Of a DNA stretch of 64,000 nucleotides, positions 33,789 to 42,508 are shown in pieces. Both the position numbers and the translations under genes were made by a program. Positions within the stretch are counted from its first letter, which is position 1; each line of letters opens with the position of its first letter. This DNA comes from Nonomuraea dietziae. GTDB lineage: Bacteria > Actinomycetota > Actinomycetes > Streptosporangiales > Streptosporangiaceae. Under the pieces are notes generated by a model. That model was not told where the DNA came from. It saw only the letters and a list, made by a program, of their open reading frames with translations, and did not search any database. The DNA is taken from contig NZ_JACIBV010000002.1 of the NCBI RefSeq assembly GCF_014195505.1, positions 124,001 to 188,000 of the forward strand. Direction: 5' to 3'.

Positions 33789-35033
33789 ATGGTCGACAAT
33801 TGGCCGCGATCGGTGATCGTGGTGGGCGCGGGCATTGTGGGCCTGTCGACCGCGTGGTTCCTGCAGGAGCGCGGCGTCAAGGTCAGCGTGGTCGACCGCG
33901 GCGGCGTGGCGGCCGGCGCATCCTGGGGCAACGCCGGATGGATCGCGCCTGGCCTGGCGATCCCGCTGAACGAGCCCGGCGTGCTGCGCTACGGCCTGCG
34001 CTCGCTGCTCAACCCGGCCGCGCCGCTGCACGTGCCCGCCAGCCTCGACCCTGGCCTGTGGAGGTTCCTGGCCCGTTTCGCCGCCAACAGCCACTGGCGC
34101 TCCTGGACCCGTGCCGCGCGCGCCAACCTGCCGCTCAACGACGAATGCGTCGAAGCGTACGAGGTGCTCGCCGCCGACGGCGTGTCCGCACCGATCGTCG
34201 CGGCGCCGATCACCGCCGCTTTCCGCACCCCTCGCCAGGCCGAGGGCCTGCTGAGCGAGCTGCGCAGGCTCCAAGCCGTCGGGCAGCAGGTCGAGCACAC
34301 CGTGCTGGACGGAGACCAGCTCGCCGCGCACGCACCGCTCGCAGGCGAGGCCCTCACGGCAGGCGTGCGGATCGACGGCCAGTGCTACGTCGACCCGGGC
34401 GCCTTCGTGCACGCGCTCGGCAAGGCCGTCATGCGACGCGGCGCCACCGTGGACGCCGTCGAGGTCGCCGAGATACGCACCGACGACAGAAAGGTGATCT
34501 TGCGCTCGGCCAAGGGCACCGTCCTGACCGCCGACGCGGTGGTGCTGGCCACCGGCGCCTGGCTGCCCCGCCTGGCCCGGCAGTGGGGCGTGCGGGTCCC
34601 GGTACGGGCCGGCCGCGGCTATTCTTTCACCGTACCGGTCGATCACCCCGTGCCAGGCCCCCTCTACCTGCCCGACGTCCGGGTGGCGTGCACGCCCTAC
34701 CAGGGCGGGCTGCGAGTGGCGGGCACCATGGAGTTCCGTGACCCGGACGCCCCGCAGGTCTCCGCCCGGCTGGAGGCCATCATCGCCTCCGCCCGCCCGC
34801 TCCTGCAGGGGGTGCGCTGGGAGGAACGTAGCGACGTCTGGGTGGGGCCCCGCCCCGTCACTCCGGACGGACGACCGCTCATCGGCGCGACGGTGGCTCC
34901 CACCGTCTACGTGGCAGGCGGCCATGGCATGTGGGGCCTGGCCCACGGCCCGATCACCGGCCGGCTGCTCGCCGAGCAGATCACCACCGGCAAGCAACCC
35001 GCCGCCCTGGCCGACTTCGACCCCCTCCGCTGA
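33789..35033 (+). CDS. FAD-dependent D-amino-acid dehydrogenase-like oxidoreductase
   Basis: 414 residues from the ATG at 33789 (GGAGG upstream). VIVVGAGIVGLSTAWFLQER is the FAD-binding Rossmann start, followed by VDRGGVAAGASWGNAGWI, which is characteristic of DadA/DAO-family enzymes. The C-terminal WVGPRPVTPDGRPLIG and GHGMWGLAHGP segments close the flavin site. DadA-like enzymes oxidise D-amino acids or glycine-type amines at the membrane. The preceding PucR gene suggests induction by an amino acid, which is inference. Nothing is seen in the 35034-35284 gap. Confidence 0.9.
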   Translation: MVDNWPRSVIVVGAGIVGLSTAWFLQERGVKVSVVDRGGVAAGASWGNAGWIAPGLAIPLNEPGVLRYGLRSLLNPAAPLHVPASLDPGLWRFLARFAANSHWRSWTRAARANLPLNDECVEAYEVLAADGVSAPIVAAPITAAFRTPRQAEGLLSELRRLQAVGQQVEHTVLDGDQLAAHAPLAGEALTAGVRIDGQCYVDPGAFVHALGKAVMRRGATVDAVEVAEIRTDDRKVILRSAKGTVLTADAVVLATGAWLPRLARQWGVRVPVRAGRGYSFTVPVDHPVPGPLYLPDVRVACTPYQGGLRVAGTMEFRDPDAPQVSARLEAIIASARPLLQGVRWEERSDVWVGPRPVTPDGRPLIGATVAPTVYVAGGHGMWGLAHGPITGRLLAEQITTGKQPAALADFDPLR

Positions 35034-35284
35034 CACAGACCGCCTCGCCAAGGCGTCCAGCCCGTCTCCGCCCCTCCACCTGCGGAAGGCCCATCCGGGT
35101 CCGTGGTCAGCCGCGCATCAAGTGACCTTGGCGCCGTCGAAGGCGAACCGCACCGAACGCCAGCGGATCGTTCGGGCTTGCGTCCGGTAACCGCGGACCT
35201 GAAGGTCGTCGTTGGTGAGGACGGGCTGCGGGGACTGCTCTGCCTCATGTCCGGTTTCGTGTGCGAGGGGCTGCCGGTCTCCCG

Positions 35285-35857
35285 TCAGAGTGGTGTTTCC
35301 GGTCCGGGGATGAAAGCGGGGCCGTGGCCGGGCACGATGATGTCCGCGACGGACACCACCCGCTTGCGTGCGGTGCGGAGCGCGTCCATGTCGACGGCGT
35401 GCCTGTCTCCCTGCGAGGTGGCGTCGTTCCAGGCGTGCGTGAACGCGACGATGCCTTCGCGCGTCCCGACAAGGGTGGTGATGTCCTCGAAGGTGTGTCC
35501 CGGCGTGCGGATCAACATGATCCCTGGGCTGAGCCGGTAGCCCTCGGCGTCCCTCCAGATCCACTCATCGTCGCGGTAGATCGCCCAGTGGTCATGGAAC
35601 CTGGCGTTGGGGAACAGGGCCGCGTTGAGAGTGTGGTCGGGGTGGTGGTGACTGAACACCACGTCGGTGACCTGATCCGGTGCCACTCCCCGAGCAGTCA
35701 GCGGGTCGAGGATCAACGATCGGCTACGCACCATGCCGGGATCGATCACCAGCCGGACATCGCCGTCTTCGACATAGCCGACCGTGCTGGCCACTCCTGC
35801 GCTGCCGTACCCCTCATGCAGGACGGTCTGAACCGCGCTGGCCGTGAGATCCGTCAT
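35285..35857 (-). CDS. MBL-fold metallohydrolase (MBLAC1-like)
   Basis: 190 residues from the ATG at 35857. The metal motif HHHPDH (in VFSHHHPDHTLN), the Asp/His in AFTHAWND, and GHGPAF are the zinc ligands of the metallo-beta-lactamase fold. There is no signal peptide. Relatives act as hydrolases on thioesters, lactones or nucleic acids; the short form resembles MBLAC1. It is divergent from the GlxA-type AraC regulator at 35960, which is its most likely controller. Confidence 0.9.
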   Translation of the reverse strand: MTDLTASAVQTVLHEGYGSAGVASTVGYVEDGDVRLVIDPGMVRSRSLILDPLTARGVAPDQVTDVVFSHHHPDHTLNAALFPNARFHDHWAIYRDDEWIWRDAEGYRLSPGIMLIRTPGHTFEDITTLVGTREGIVAFTHAWNDATSQGDRHAVDMDALRTARKRVVSVADIIVPGHGPAFIPGPETPL

Positions 35858-35959
35858 GTTCACCTCTTTCTGTGTTTCATGACGAGTGTGGAACGGCCGG
35901 TCCACGGCCGGAAGTGGCAAGACTGCGGATGTTCGCCGGATTTCTGCCATGATGCGGTG

Positions 35960-36922
35960 GTGCGCCCTTTCCGTTCGATCGCTGCCTTCGCCATGCAAGG
36001 GGTGAGCGCCTTCAGCCTCGGGCTGGTGGGCAAGGTCTTCGCTGACCGCACGCCACTGGGCCTGCCCGCCTTCGAGTTCTTCGTATGTGCGGAGCGGCCC
36101 GGCAATGTGCGTACCGACCTCGGCCTTCCGCTCCATGTCGAGTTCGGGCTGAACCACCTCGCTCGAGCGGATCTGATCATCGTGATCCCCGCGGACGACG
36201 CGGCTCCGCAAGACGCACCTTCATCCGCCGTGGTGGACGCGATCCGCGCCGCTCGCGAGCGGGGTTCGATCGTCGCGAGTTTCTGTACGGGGTCCTTCGT
36301 CCTGGCGGCCGCGGGTCTGCTCGACGGTCGCCGCGCCACCACTCACTGGAGCCTGGCCGGCGACCTGGCCACTCGCCACCCGGACGTCACCGTCATGCCG
36401 GAGGTCCTCTACGTGGACGAGGGCGCCGTCGTCACCGGCGCCGGCGCGGCCGCCGGGATCGACCTCTGCCTCCACCTGCTGCGCCGCGAACACGGCGCGG
36501 CGATCGCCAACGTCATCGCCCGCGAGATCGTCGTCGCCCCCCACCGCGACGGAGGCCAGGCCCAGTACATTCCCGTCCCCGTGCCGACCGACGGTGGTGA
36601 TGAACGGCTCGCGGGCGTGCTGGACTGGGCGCGGCAGAACCTGGACAAGCCGCTGTCGGTCAACGACCTGGCGGCCCAGGCGCTCATGAGCCCCCGCACG
36701 TTCGCCCGGCGTTTCAGGAGGGCGACAGGAACCACACCGTACGCATGGCTGCGCACACGACGACTTGATCGCGCCGAGGAACTGCTCGAGATCACCGACC
36801 TGCAGGTCGAACAGATCGCCCACCAGGTCGGCATCGGTTCGGTCTCCGTGCTCCGCGAGTTGTTCATTCAGCGCCGTGGCGTGTCGCCTCGCGCATATCG
36901 GCGAGCCTTCAGCCAGTTGTGA
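35960..36922 (+). CDS. GlxA-type AraC-family transcriptional regulator (DJ-1/PfpI plus HTH)
   Basis: Tandem GTG codons at 35957 and 35960 are both possible starts; 320 residues from the second. The N-terminal ~180 residues are a DJ-1/PfpI (class I amidotransferase-like) domain, with SFCTGSFVLAAAGLLDGRRA carrying the nucleophile-elbow Cys and a following HW. The C-terminal part has two AraC helix-turn-helices (LSVNDLAAQALMSPRTFARR and QVEQIAHQVGIGSVSVLREL). It probably senses a small molecule through the first domain. It is divergent from the MBL hydrolase. A hairpin at 37001 ends the transcript. Confidence 0.92.
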   Translation: MRPFRSIAAFAMQGVSAFSLGLVGKVFADRTPLGLPAFEFFVCAERPGNVRTDLGLPLHVEFGLNHLARADLIIVIPADDAAPQDAPSSAVVDAIRAARERGSIVASFCTGSFVLAAAGLLDGRRATTHWSLAGDLATRHPDVTVMPEVLYVDEGAVVTGAGAAAGIDLCLHLLRREHGAAIANVIAREIVVAPHRDGGQAQYIPVPVPTDGGDERLAGVLDWARQNLDKPLSVNDLAAQALMSPRTFARRFRRATGTTPYAWLRTRRLDRAEELLEITDLQVEQIAHQVGIGSVSVLRELFIQRRGVSPRAYRRAFSQL

Positions 36923-37000
36923 ACACGCCACCGCCGCCTCAATGGCGTCGGACTCCTAGGACGTGTCCCGTGGATCATTGAGTCGGATCGCGGAGCACTC

Positions 37001-37032
37001 GGGGGCTCCGTCCCGGATGGGAAGGAGCCCCC
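37001..37032 (+). terminator. hairpin terminator
   Basis: GGGGGCTCC (37001-37009) pairs with GGAGCCCCC (37024-37032) over a 14-base loop, about 80 bases after the AraC stop at 36922 and just before the leftward gene ending at 37055. It can serve both directions. Confidence 0.6.
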
Positions 37033-37054
37033 CAAAGGTGGGGCTATGAGGGTG

Positions 37055-37735
37055 TCAGCCCGCTTCTTGGCTCCGGCTGAAATGGAATGGGCAATGCGTG
37101 CCGCCCGTTCCGATGGTGGTGCGGCGATCGAAGTGGAAGCCGTGCCTGTCGGGCGCGATGGCCTCGATCCAGTTCGCGTCGAACGCGCACATGACCGGGG
37201 TCAGTTCCGGCGCCGAGTTGGCGACCAGAACGTCGTGGTAGAAGCACCGACGCACGTCGACGTGATAGCGCTTGTCGTCGTCGACCGGCCTGGCGAAGAC
37301 GAACCCTTTCCCGAACGCGTACTCTTCGCGCGATTTGCTCAGCTCGACCATGGCTTGGAAGGCGTCCGGCGCGGTGTCCAGCATCGCCCGGGTGCCCTCC
37401 TTCATGGTGTCGCCGAGCGGTTCGACGAAAGCCGCACGCACGGCGGCGATGGCCGTCTGCCGGCCCAGCCTGGGCAGGAGGAATTCGTAGGCAGCCACCA
37501 GGGCCAGGGTCATGCGCAGGTTGTGGCGGGCGGGTTCATCGACGATCAGGTGCTGATTCGCGGCTTCGAGTTCGCCCTGACGTGCCCGCATGGCTGTCGT
37601 GAGATCGCTGGGAAGTGCGTACTCGAGCAGGGTCGCGGCGAGGTGATCGTAGAACGCGTCAATGAGCAGCGTCGTGTCGCGATCGGGATCGGGGACGTAG
37701 TCGCCTTCGGCGAGCCCGAACTGGTCGGTGGACAT
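37055..37735 (-). CDS. L-2-amino-thiazoline-4-carboxylic acid hydrolase-like protein
   Basis: 226 residues from the ATG at 37735 (AAAGGA upstream); the upstream open frame is a transposase remnant and not part of it. The C-terminal stretch CFYHDVLVANSAPELTPVMC, FDANWIEAI and THCPFHFSRS, with its spaced Cys and His residues, follows the ATC-hydrolase family (PF14196). The named enzyme opens thiazoline rings to give S-carbamoyl-cysteine. Most family members in actinomycetes are unstudied, so the exact substrate is uncertain. Confidence 0.8.
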   Translation of the reverse strand: MSTDQFGLAEGDYVPDPDRDTTLLIDAFYDHLAATLLEYALPSDLTTAMRARQGELEAANQHLIVDEPARHNLRMTLALVAAYEFLLPRLGRQTAIAAVRAAFVEPLGDTMKEGTRAMLDTAPDAFQAMVELSKSREEYAFGKGFVFARPVDDDKRYHVDVRRCFYHDVLVANSAPELTPVMCAFDANWIEAIAPDRHGFHFDRRTTIGTGGTHCPFHFSRSQEAG

Positions 37736-37889
37736 GATGGTCCTTTCGTGTACGGCTCGGCGCGTACACGACCGTGATCCCGCGTGAAGGCGTGACTGGT
37801 CGTGCTCGCGACCGAGCGAGCACGCCAGCGCACTCCACCGACCGACCAGGCGCTGACAAGCTTGTGTTGATTGTCGCCGCCAGTGTGGC

Positions 37890-38420
37890 ACGCCTCCGAC
37901 GATCATGTCCATCCGGCGGCCGAACCCATGATCCAGGGCGTCGAAGCCGGGCGGGCGTCCGCCCGCGCTGCCCCGCTTCAGCCGGTTGGCCTGCTGATCC
38001 TTCTTGATCGGGACGACCGCTTTGATGCCGCGCCTGCGCAGGTTGGCCCGGTTGTCGCGGGAGGAGTATGCCTTGTCCGCCAGTACCCGCGCCGGCCGCT
38101 CACGAGGACGGCCCAGCCCTCGGCGTGGAATCCGGATCCGCTCCAGCACACGCCGGACATACGGGCTGTCCCCATGCTGACCGGGACTGACGATCCGAGC
38201 CAGGGGACGACAACGCCGGTCGGCGGCCACCACGGGAACGGCCCAGCGCCTCAACGCTGCTTACCCGTTCCGTGATCTACGACCTCCCCCCTTCGGCGGG
38301 AGGTCGGCCGGTGGCGCATGCCGCGCTCCGGCGGCGTGCTGATGGGCCCTCACCACGGGTGGAATCCACGCTCACCGTCCACTCATCGCCTTCGACCGTC
38401 TCAGAGCCTGCTGGCAGAGG
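37890..38420 (-). pseudogene. IS5-family transposase remnant
   Basis: Minus-strand pieces in order: GDEWTVSVDST (first catalytic Asp), then RIVSPGQHGDSPYVRRVLER, RPARVLADKAYSSRDNRANL, RRRGIKAVVPIKKDQQANRL and KRGSAGGRPPGFD. These are from a DDE transposase of the IS5/IS1182-like group that differs from the element at 10711. The first piece and the rest are in different frames, and the last third, with the catalytic Glu, is absent. The sequence between it and 38651 shows nothing else. Confidence 0.75.
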
Positions 38421-38651
38421 CCTTTGGGTGCTGAGTGCGGGGTCTGGGATGGTCCGGGCGGAGCCTCTTCAGGTGATGTGGCCGCGGACAGGAGCGGGCC
38501 TGTGGTTCCACCGCGCCGGCGAACCGCTCGCCGCGGTGGTGTGGGAGCTGCCGCAGCGCGATCTCGGTGTCGACGTTGAGAAAGGGCACGAACGCGGCTC
38601 AGGCGTCCTCCCCGTCCAGCCCCGGCCACGATGCCGCCCGCCGCTTCGCAG

Positions 38652-39434
38652 TCACGTCCGGCAGGCCGTGCGGCACTCGGTGGGGTTGACTCCGTGGAAG
38701 CGCTTGAAGGCCGTGCTGAATCCGAACGCGTCGGCGTACCCGACCTGGTGGGCGACCGCGGCGACGGTCGAGGTCGACTCGGCCAGCAGATCGGCGGCCA
38801 ACGTCATCCGCCAGTCCTTCAGATACGTCAGCGGCGGCGTGCCGACCACCTTGACGAACCGTTCGGCGAGCGTGGTCCGCGACACGCCCGCCGTGTCGGC
38901 CAGCGCGGCCAGCGTCCACGGCCTGCCGGGCGCCGCGTGCATCGCACGCAGCACCGGGCCCAGCGTCTCGTCGTGCCATCCGACGGGGGCTGCGGGCTGC
39001 TGGTCGAACCAGGCACGCAGCGTGCACACCAGCAGCCAATCGAGCAGCCGGTCCAGCACGACCTGCTGACCGGACGCGCACGAGGCGGATTGCGACGCCA
39101 GGAAGTCTCGCATCGCCGTGCAGTCGTCGCCGTCCGGCAGCACCAGCATCGGCGGCAGTATGTCCAGCAGCCGGTGTGCCACGGCCCCGCGCACGTTGTA
39201 CGCCGCGACGAGTAGGACAGTGTGTTCGTGCGAGTGGGCGGTGAACGGTCCGCGCACAATCGCTGTCTCGCCGACGCGCACGACGCTGTCTGCCAGCTCC
39301 GTCACGCCTTGAATCGGTGCGAGCAAGGTCAGGGCCGCATCGCCGGTGAGGCGCCGTGGTGGCGTCAACTCCTCGACGCTGACTCCGGCGCCTTCCGACC
39401 GGACAGTGCGCAGCAGATCATCGACCGGATCCAT
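38652..39434 (-). CDS. AraC-family regulator with cupin-type sensor
   Basis: 260 residues. The N-terminal ~150 residues (LLRTVRSEGAGVSVEEL, LPPMLVLPDGDDCTAMRDFL) are the cupin_6 sensor of this AraC branch. Two HTH motifs follow (WTLAALADTAGVSRTTLAER, STVAAVAHQVGYADAFGFST) with the conserved C-terminal FKRFHGVNPTECR. It is divergent from the NmrA-like reductase at 39519 (84 bases apart). This is the standard layout of AraC regulators that control such a reductase. Confidence 0.92.
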   Translation of the reverse strand: MDPVDDLLRTVRSEGAGVSVEELTPPRRLTGDAALTLLAPIQGVTELADSVVRVGETAIVRGPFTAHSHEHTVLLVAAYNVRGAVAHRLLDILPPMLVLPDGDDCTAMRDFLASQSASCASGQQVVLDRLLDWLLVCTLRAWFDQQPAAPVGWHDETLGPVLRAMHAAPGRPWTLAALADTAGVSRTTLAERFVKVVGTPPLTYLKDWRMTLAADLLAESTSTVAAVAHQVGYADAFGFSTAFKRFHGVNPTECRTACRT

Positions 39435-39518
39435 GCAGCCAAGTCTACGGACGATCGGACATGTGCCCCGGACGCTGAACCATGTCCGTGACCGTGCCGA
39501 ACCGCTTGACTCGTGGGC

Positions 39519-40331
39519 ATGACGATTGTGGTGTTGGGCGGAACGGGCAAGACCGGGCGCCGCCTGGTGGACACGTTGCGCGGGCGCGGCGAGGACGTCC
39601 GCGTCGCGACCCGGACGAGCGGAACGCGGTTCGACTGGTCCGATCAGGACACGTGGGCGGCCACGGTAGCGGGCGCGTCAGCGCTCTACCTGGTCGCGCC
39701 GCAGGAACCGGAGTCCGCCGAGGTGTTCGTGAAGCAGGCGACCGAGGCGGGTGTGCGCCGGTTCGTGGCGTTGTCCGGCCGCGAGATCGACAAGTTTCCC
39801 GGGGATTTGCTCGGCATGGCCGCGGCGGAACGGGCCGTGCGCGACTCCGGTGCGGAGTGGACGATCATCCGCGCGAACAACTTCAACCAGAACTTCGACG
39901 ACCCGCAGATCTGGCTGGCCCCGCTGCGCGAGGGACGGCTGGCCCTGCCCATCGGGGACACGCCGGAGCCGTTCATCGACACTCAGGACATCGCCGACGT
40001 CGCCGCGGCGGCGCTCACCGAGGATGGCCATCACGAGCAGGTGTACACCCTGTCCGGGCCCCGGGCGCTGACCTTCGGCGCGGCTGTGGCGGCCATCGCC
40101 AAGGCGTCGGGACGGTCCATCCGGTACGAGGAGCTCACTCCGGAGCAGTACCGGGACGAACTCCTGGCGCAGGGAGCTTCCGAGGAAGCCGCGGCGGAGC
40201 TCAACGCGCTGTTCGCTGTGATGCGCGAGGGCCTCTACGCCGAGCCGTGTGACGACGTGCGGCGTGTGCTCGGACGCGTTCCGATCGACTTCGACACCTA
40301 TGTCGCTCGGGCCGTGTCCGCATGGCGCTAG
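39519..40331 (+). CDS. NmrA-like NAD(P)H-binding reductase
   Basis: 270 residues from the ATG at 39519. TIVVLGGTGKTGRRLVDTLR is the glycine-rich NAD(P) motif (GGTGKTG). TIIRANNFNQNF and DTQDIADVAAAALTEDGHH are typical of the NmrA/atypical SDR branch, which lacks the YxxxK active site. Such proteins act as quinone or azo-type reductases or as redox sensors. A paralogue with the same layout is at 55162. It is controlled most likely by the divergent AraC regulator. Confidence 0.9.
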   Translation: MTIVVLGGTGKTGRRLVDTLRGRGEDVRVATRTSGTRFDWSDQDTWAATVAGASALYLVAPQEPESAEVFVKQATEAGVRRFVALSGREIDKFPGDLLGMAAAERAVRDSGAEWTIIRANNFNQNFDDPQIWLAPLREGRLALPIGDTPEPFIDTQDIADVAAAALTEDGHHEQVYTLSGPRALTFGAAVAAIAKASGRSIRYEELTPEQYRDELLAQGASEEAAAELNALFAVMREGLYAEPCDDVRRVLGRVPIDFDTYVARAVSAWR

Positions 40332-40411
40332 ATCGTGCCGACATCCCCGAGTGATCTCCAAGAGCCTGCTGACGAAGACTCAAGTGCTCGTGGGGATGGG
40401 GTGGTAGAGCT

Positions 40412-41083
40412 CTAGGTCAAGGCGTCGAGGCCGGCGATGATGTCCGGAACCTCGGTTCGCGAAGTGTAGTCGGGGTGGACACTGATCCATCGGAGAACAT
40501 GAGCGCCGTCGATGATGGCGACAGTGGGCATCGGCACCGTCACCGTGCCATCGGCATTGGCGGCGGCCACGTCGATGCCCAGCCGGGCCAGGGATGCGAG
40601 GGCGTCCGGCGTAGGCTGCGTGAGAATGCCGAGACCGGCGGCCAGCCGGTTTCCCACGTCAGAAAAGACCGGAAACGTCAGCTCATTCTGCTGCCGCATG
40701 GCCAGCGAACCCTGGAAGGTCTGAGGGCTGATACCCGCCAGTTCCACGCCACGGTTGGCCAGCTGCGGCAGTAGCCGCTTCTGGTACGTCCGCAGCGCCA
40801 GGTTGCAGTACGGTCCCCACACCCCCCGGTAGAACACCAGCACAGCCGTCCGGCCGCCCGTCATCGCATACAGCGACGTCGATTGGCCGTTGACATCGAC
40901 GAGGGGCATGTCGGGCACCATGAAGCCCAGCGGGGCGAGCCCGGCCGGGACCCCCGCGGCTCGCAGTGCAGCCTGTTCGGCGGTGAACGGGCTGAGCGCG
41001 CCGGCGGGTGCCTGGCTCATCATGGTCGCCGTCAGTTTCTGCGCCTGCTCGGCGATCGAGGTGTCATGCGTGTGGATCGTCAT
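40412..41083 (-). CDS. peroxiredoxin-like (AhpC/TSA, PRX-like2) protein without the peroxidatic cysteine
   Basis: 223 residues from the ATG at 41083. The thioredoxin-like fold is recognisable (LGFMVPDMPLVDVNGQSTSL, AVLVFYRGVW). Family members carry WCPYC at the active site; this one reads WGPYC, with Gly90 (GGA) where the peroxidatic Cys should be and only Cys93 left. GISPQTFQGSLAMRQQNELT is the usual following strand and helix. Without the first cysteine the standard peroxidase cycle is not possible. It may use Cys93 in another way or act as a binding protein. It is followed by no partner gene on its strand. Confidence 0.85.
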   Translation of the reverse strand: MTIHTHDTSIAEQAQKLTATMMSQAPAGALSPFTAEQAALRAAGVPAGLAPLGFMVPDMPLVDVNGQSTSLYAMTGGRTAVLVFYRGVWGPYCNLALRTYQKRLLPQLANRGVELAGISPQTFQGSLAMRQQNELTFPVFSDVGNRLAAGLGILTQPTPDALASLARLGIDVAAANADGTVTVPMPTVAIIDGAHVLRWISVHPDYTSRTEVPDIIAGLDALT

Positions 41084-41229
41084 AGGAGCCCCTTATGAAC
41101 GAGTGAGTGAGTCGGGCGTGGTCGACTGACCAGGTCGTACGGGTGGACGGTGCACGGGGAAGGGAGGGAGCCTGGGCGGGCATCTCGGCCGGCGAAGATG
41201 GCCGCCCAGGGGCTTTCAGGTATGTGGCG

Positions 41230-42147
41230 TCAGGCGAGGCCGAGCCGGGGGCGCACCCATTGCGCCAGCTTCCTGATCGCCTCGTCGGCGGCCAGGGCGC
41301 GGCCGGCGCCCATGTGCCAGGTGTGCTGCTGGTCTTCGAAGATCTCTACCTTGACCTCCACGCCCTCCTTTTCGGCGAGTGTGGCGAGCCGGTGGCTGTC
41401 ATCGAGGATCATCTCGGTGCTGCTGACCTGGATGTACAGCGGGGGCAGGCCGGCCAGATCGGCGTAGAGAGCGTTGATGGCCGGGTCCTTGGGGTCGCCG
41501 TGCTCGCCCAGCAGGATCTGTACCAGGAACTCCAGATTCATCGGTGTCTCGCCGCCGAACAGGACGTCCGTCATCCGGTTGGTCGTGCGGGTCTGGCCAC
41601 CGTTCTCGATGTCGAACCAGGGCGACAGCGGCATCACGGCCGCCGCGACGGGCAGCCCGTGGTCGCGGGCGTGCAGCATCGTCTGCACGCTGAGCCCGCC
41701 GCCTGCCGAGTCGCCGGTGACGGCGATGTGCTCTGCCTTGATGCCCTGATCGAGCAGCCAACGGTAGGCTGCGGAGGTGTCGTTGATCTGGGCGGGGTGC
41801 TGGTGCTCGGGCGTCAGGCGGTAGTCGACGATGAGGGCCCTGGCACCGACGGCCTTGGCCAGATGCGCGAACATCTTGCGATGGGTGTACATCGAACCGC
41901 CGATGAACCCACCTCCGTGCAGGCACAGAAGCACCCGATCTTCCACACTGGCCTTCGGCGTCGCCCACATGGCCGGCACGCCGCCCGCGTCCACCTCGAC
42001 ATAGTCGACCCCACCAGGTTCGGTGGTCGCGTCGCTCCAGTGGTCATTGAGGTCGCGGGACTCTTCCAGCGAGATCGGCGGATTCTGCGCGAACGCCGCG
42101 TTGACCTGCCGGTAGTGCTCGGTCAGCCAATCAGTCTTGCCTGTCAT
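41230..42147 (-). CDS. HSL-family alpha/beta hydrolase (carboxylesterase)
   Basis: 305 residues from the ATG at 42147. HGGG (residues 77-80) is the oxyanion motif of the hormone-sensitive-lipase family and GDSAGGG carries the nucleophile Ser147. The Asp is expected in the MILDDSHRL region and the His in QQHTWHM. There is no signal peptide, so it is a cytoplasmic esterase for small acyl esters. The 361-base gap to the sigma factor at 42509 shows no gene or clear operator. Confidence 0.92.
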   Translation of the reverse strand: MTGKTDWLTEHYRQVNAAFAQNPPISLEESRDLNDHWSDATTEPGGVDYVEVDAGGVPAMWATPKASVEDRVLLCLHGGGFIGGSMYTHRKMFAHLAKAVGARALIVDYRLTPEHQHPAQINDTSAAYRWLLDQGIKAEHIAVTGDSAGGGLSVQTMLHARDHGLPVAAAVMPLSPWFDIENGGQTRTTNRMTDVLFGGETPMNLEFLVQILLGEHGDPKDPAINALYADLAGLPPLYIQVSSTEMILDDSHRLATLAEKEGVEVKVEIFEDQQHTWHMGAGRALAADEAIRKLAQWVRPRLGLA

Positions 42148-42508
42148 GTGCAGAGTTCCTTTGCGGTGTACGCCGTCACACCATGAATGCGTGGGAGGGG
42201 ACGGCGTCGGTTTCCTTGAGTGGTCGCCTGCGTGCAGCAGGCAAGCGACACCCATGCCGTAGGCGACACAGGTATGGATGTGCAGGGCTTCTCGCCGGGG
42301 CGTGCGCTGTTTCGGCGAGGCTTTCACCCATAGAGACAGACCGCACGCTGAGAAGGAATCGCTGCTCCCGTGAGGAGCCCGGAGCGGCTTCGGCACGCAG
42401 GGCCAGGCGCGGCCTGGACTGCTCGGCGGCGATTCCTTTTGCCGCCCTGGATGGTCCTCATTGGTGAGGCTCAGCGAGAGTCGACACAACAGGCGGGAGA
42501 GGACCACG

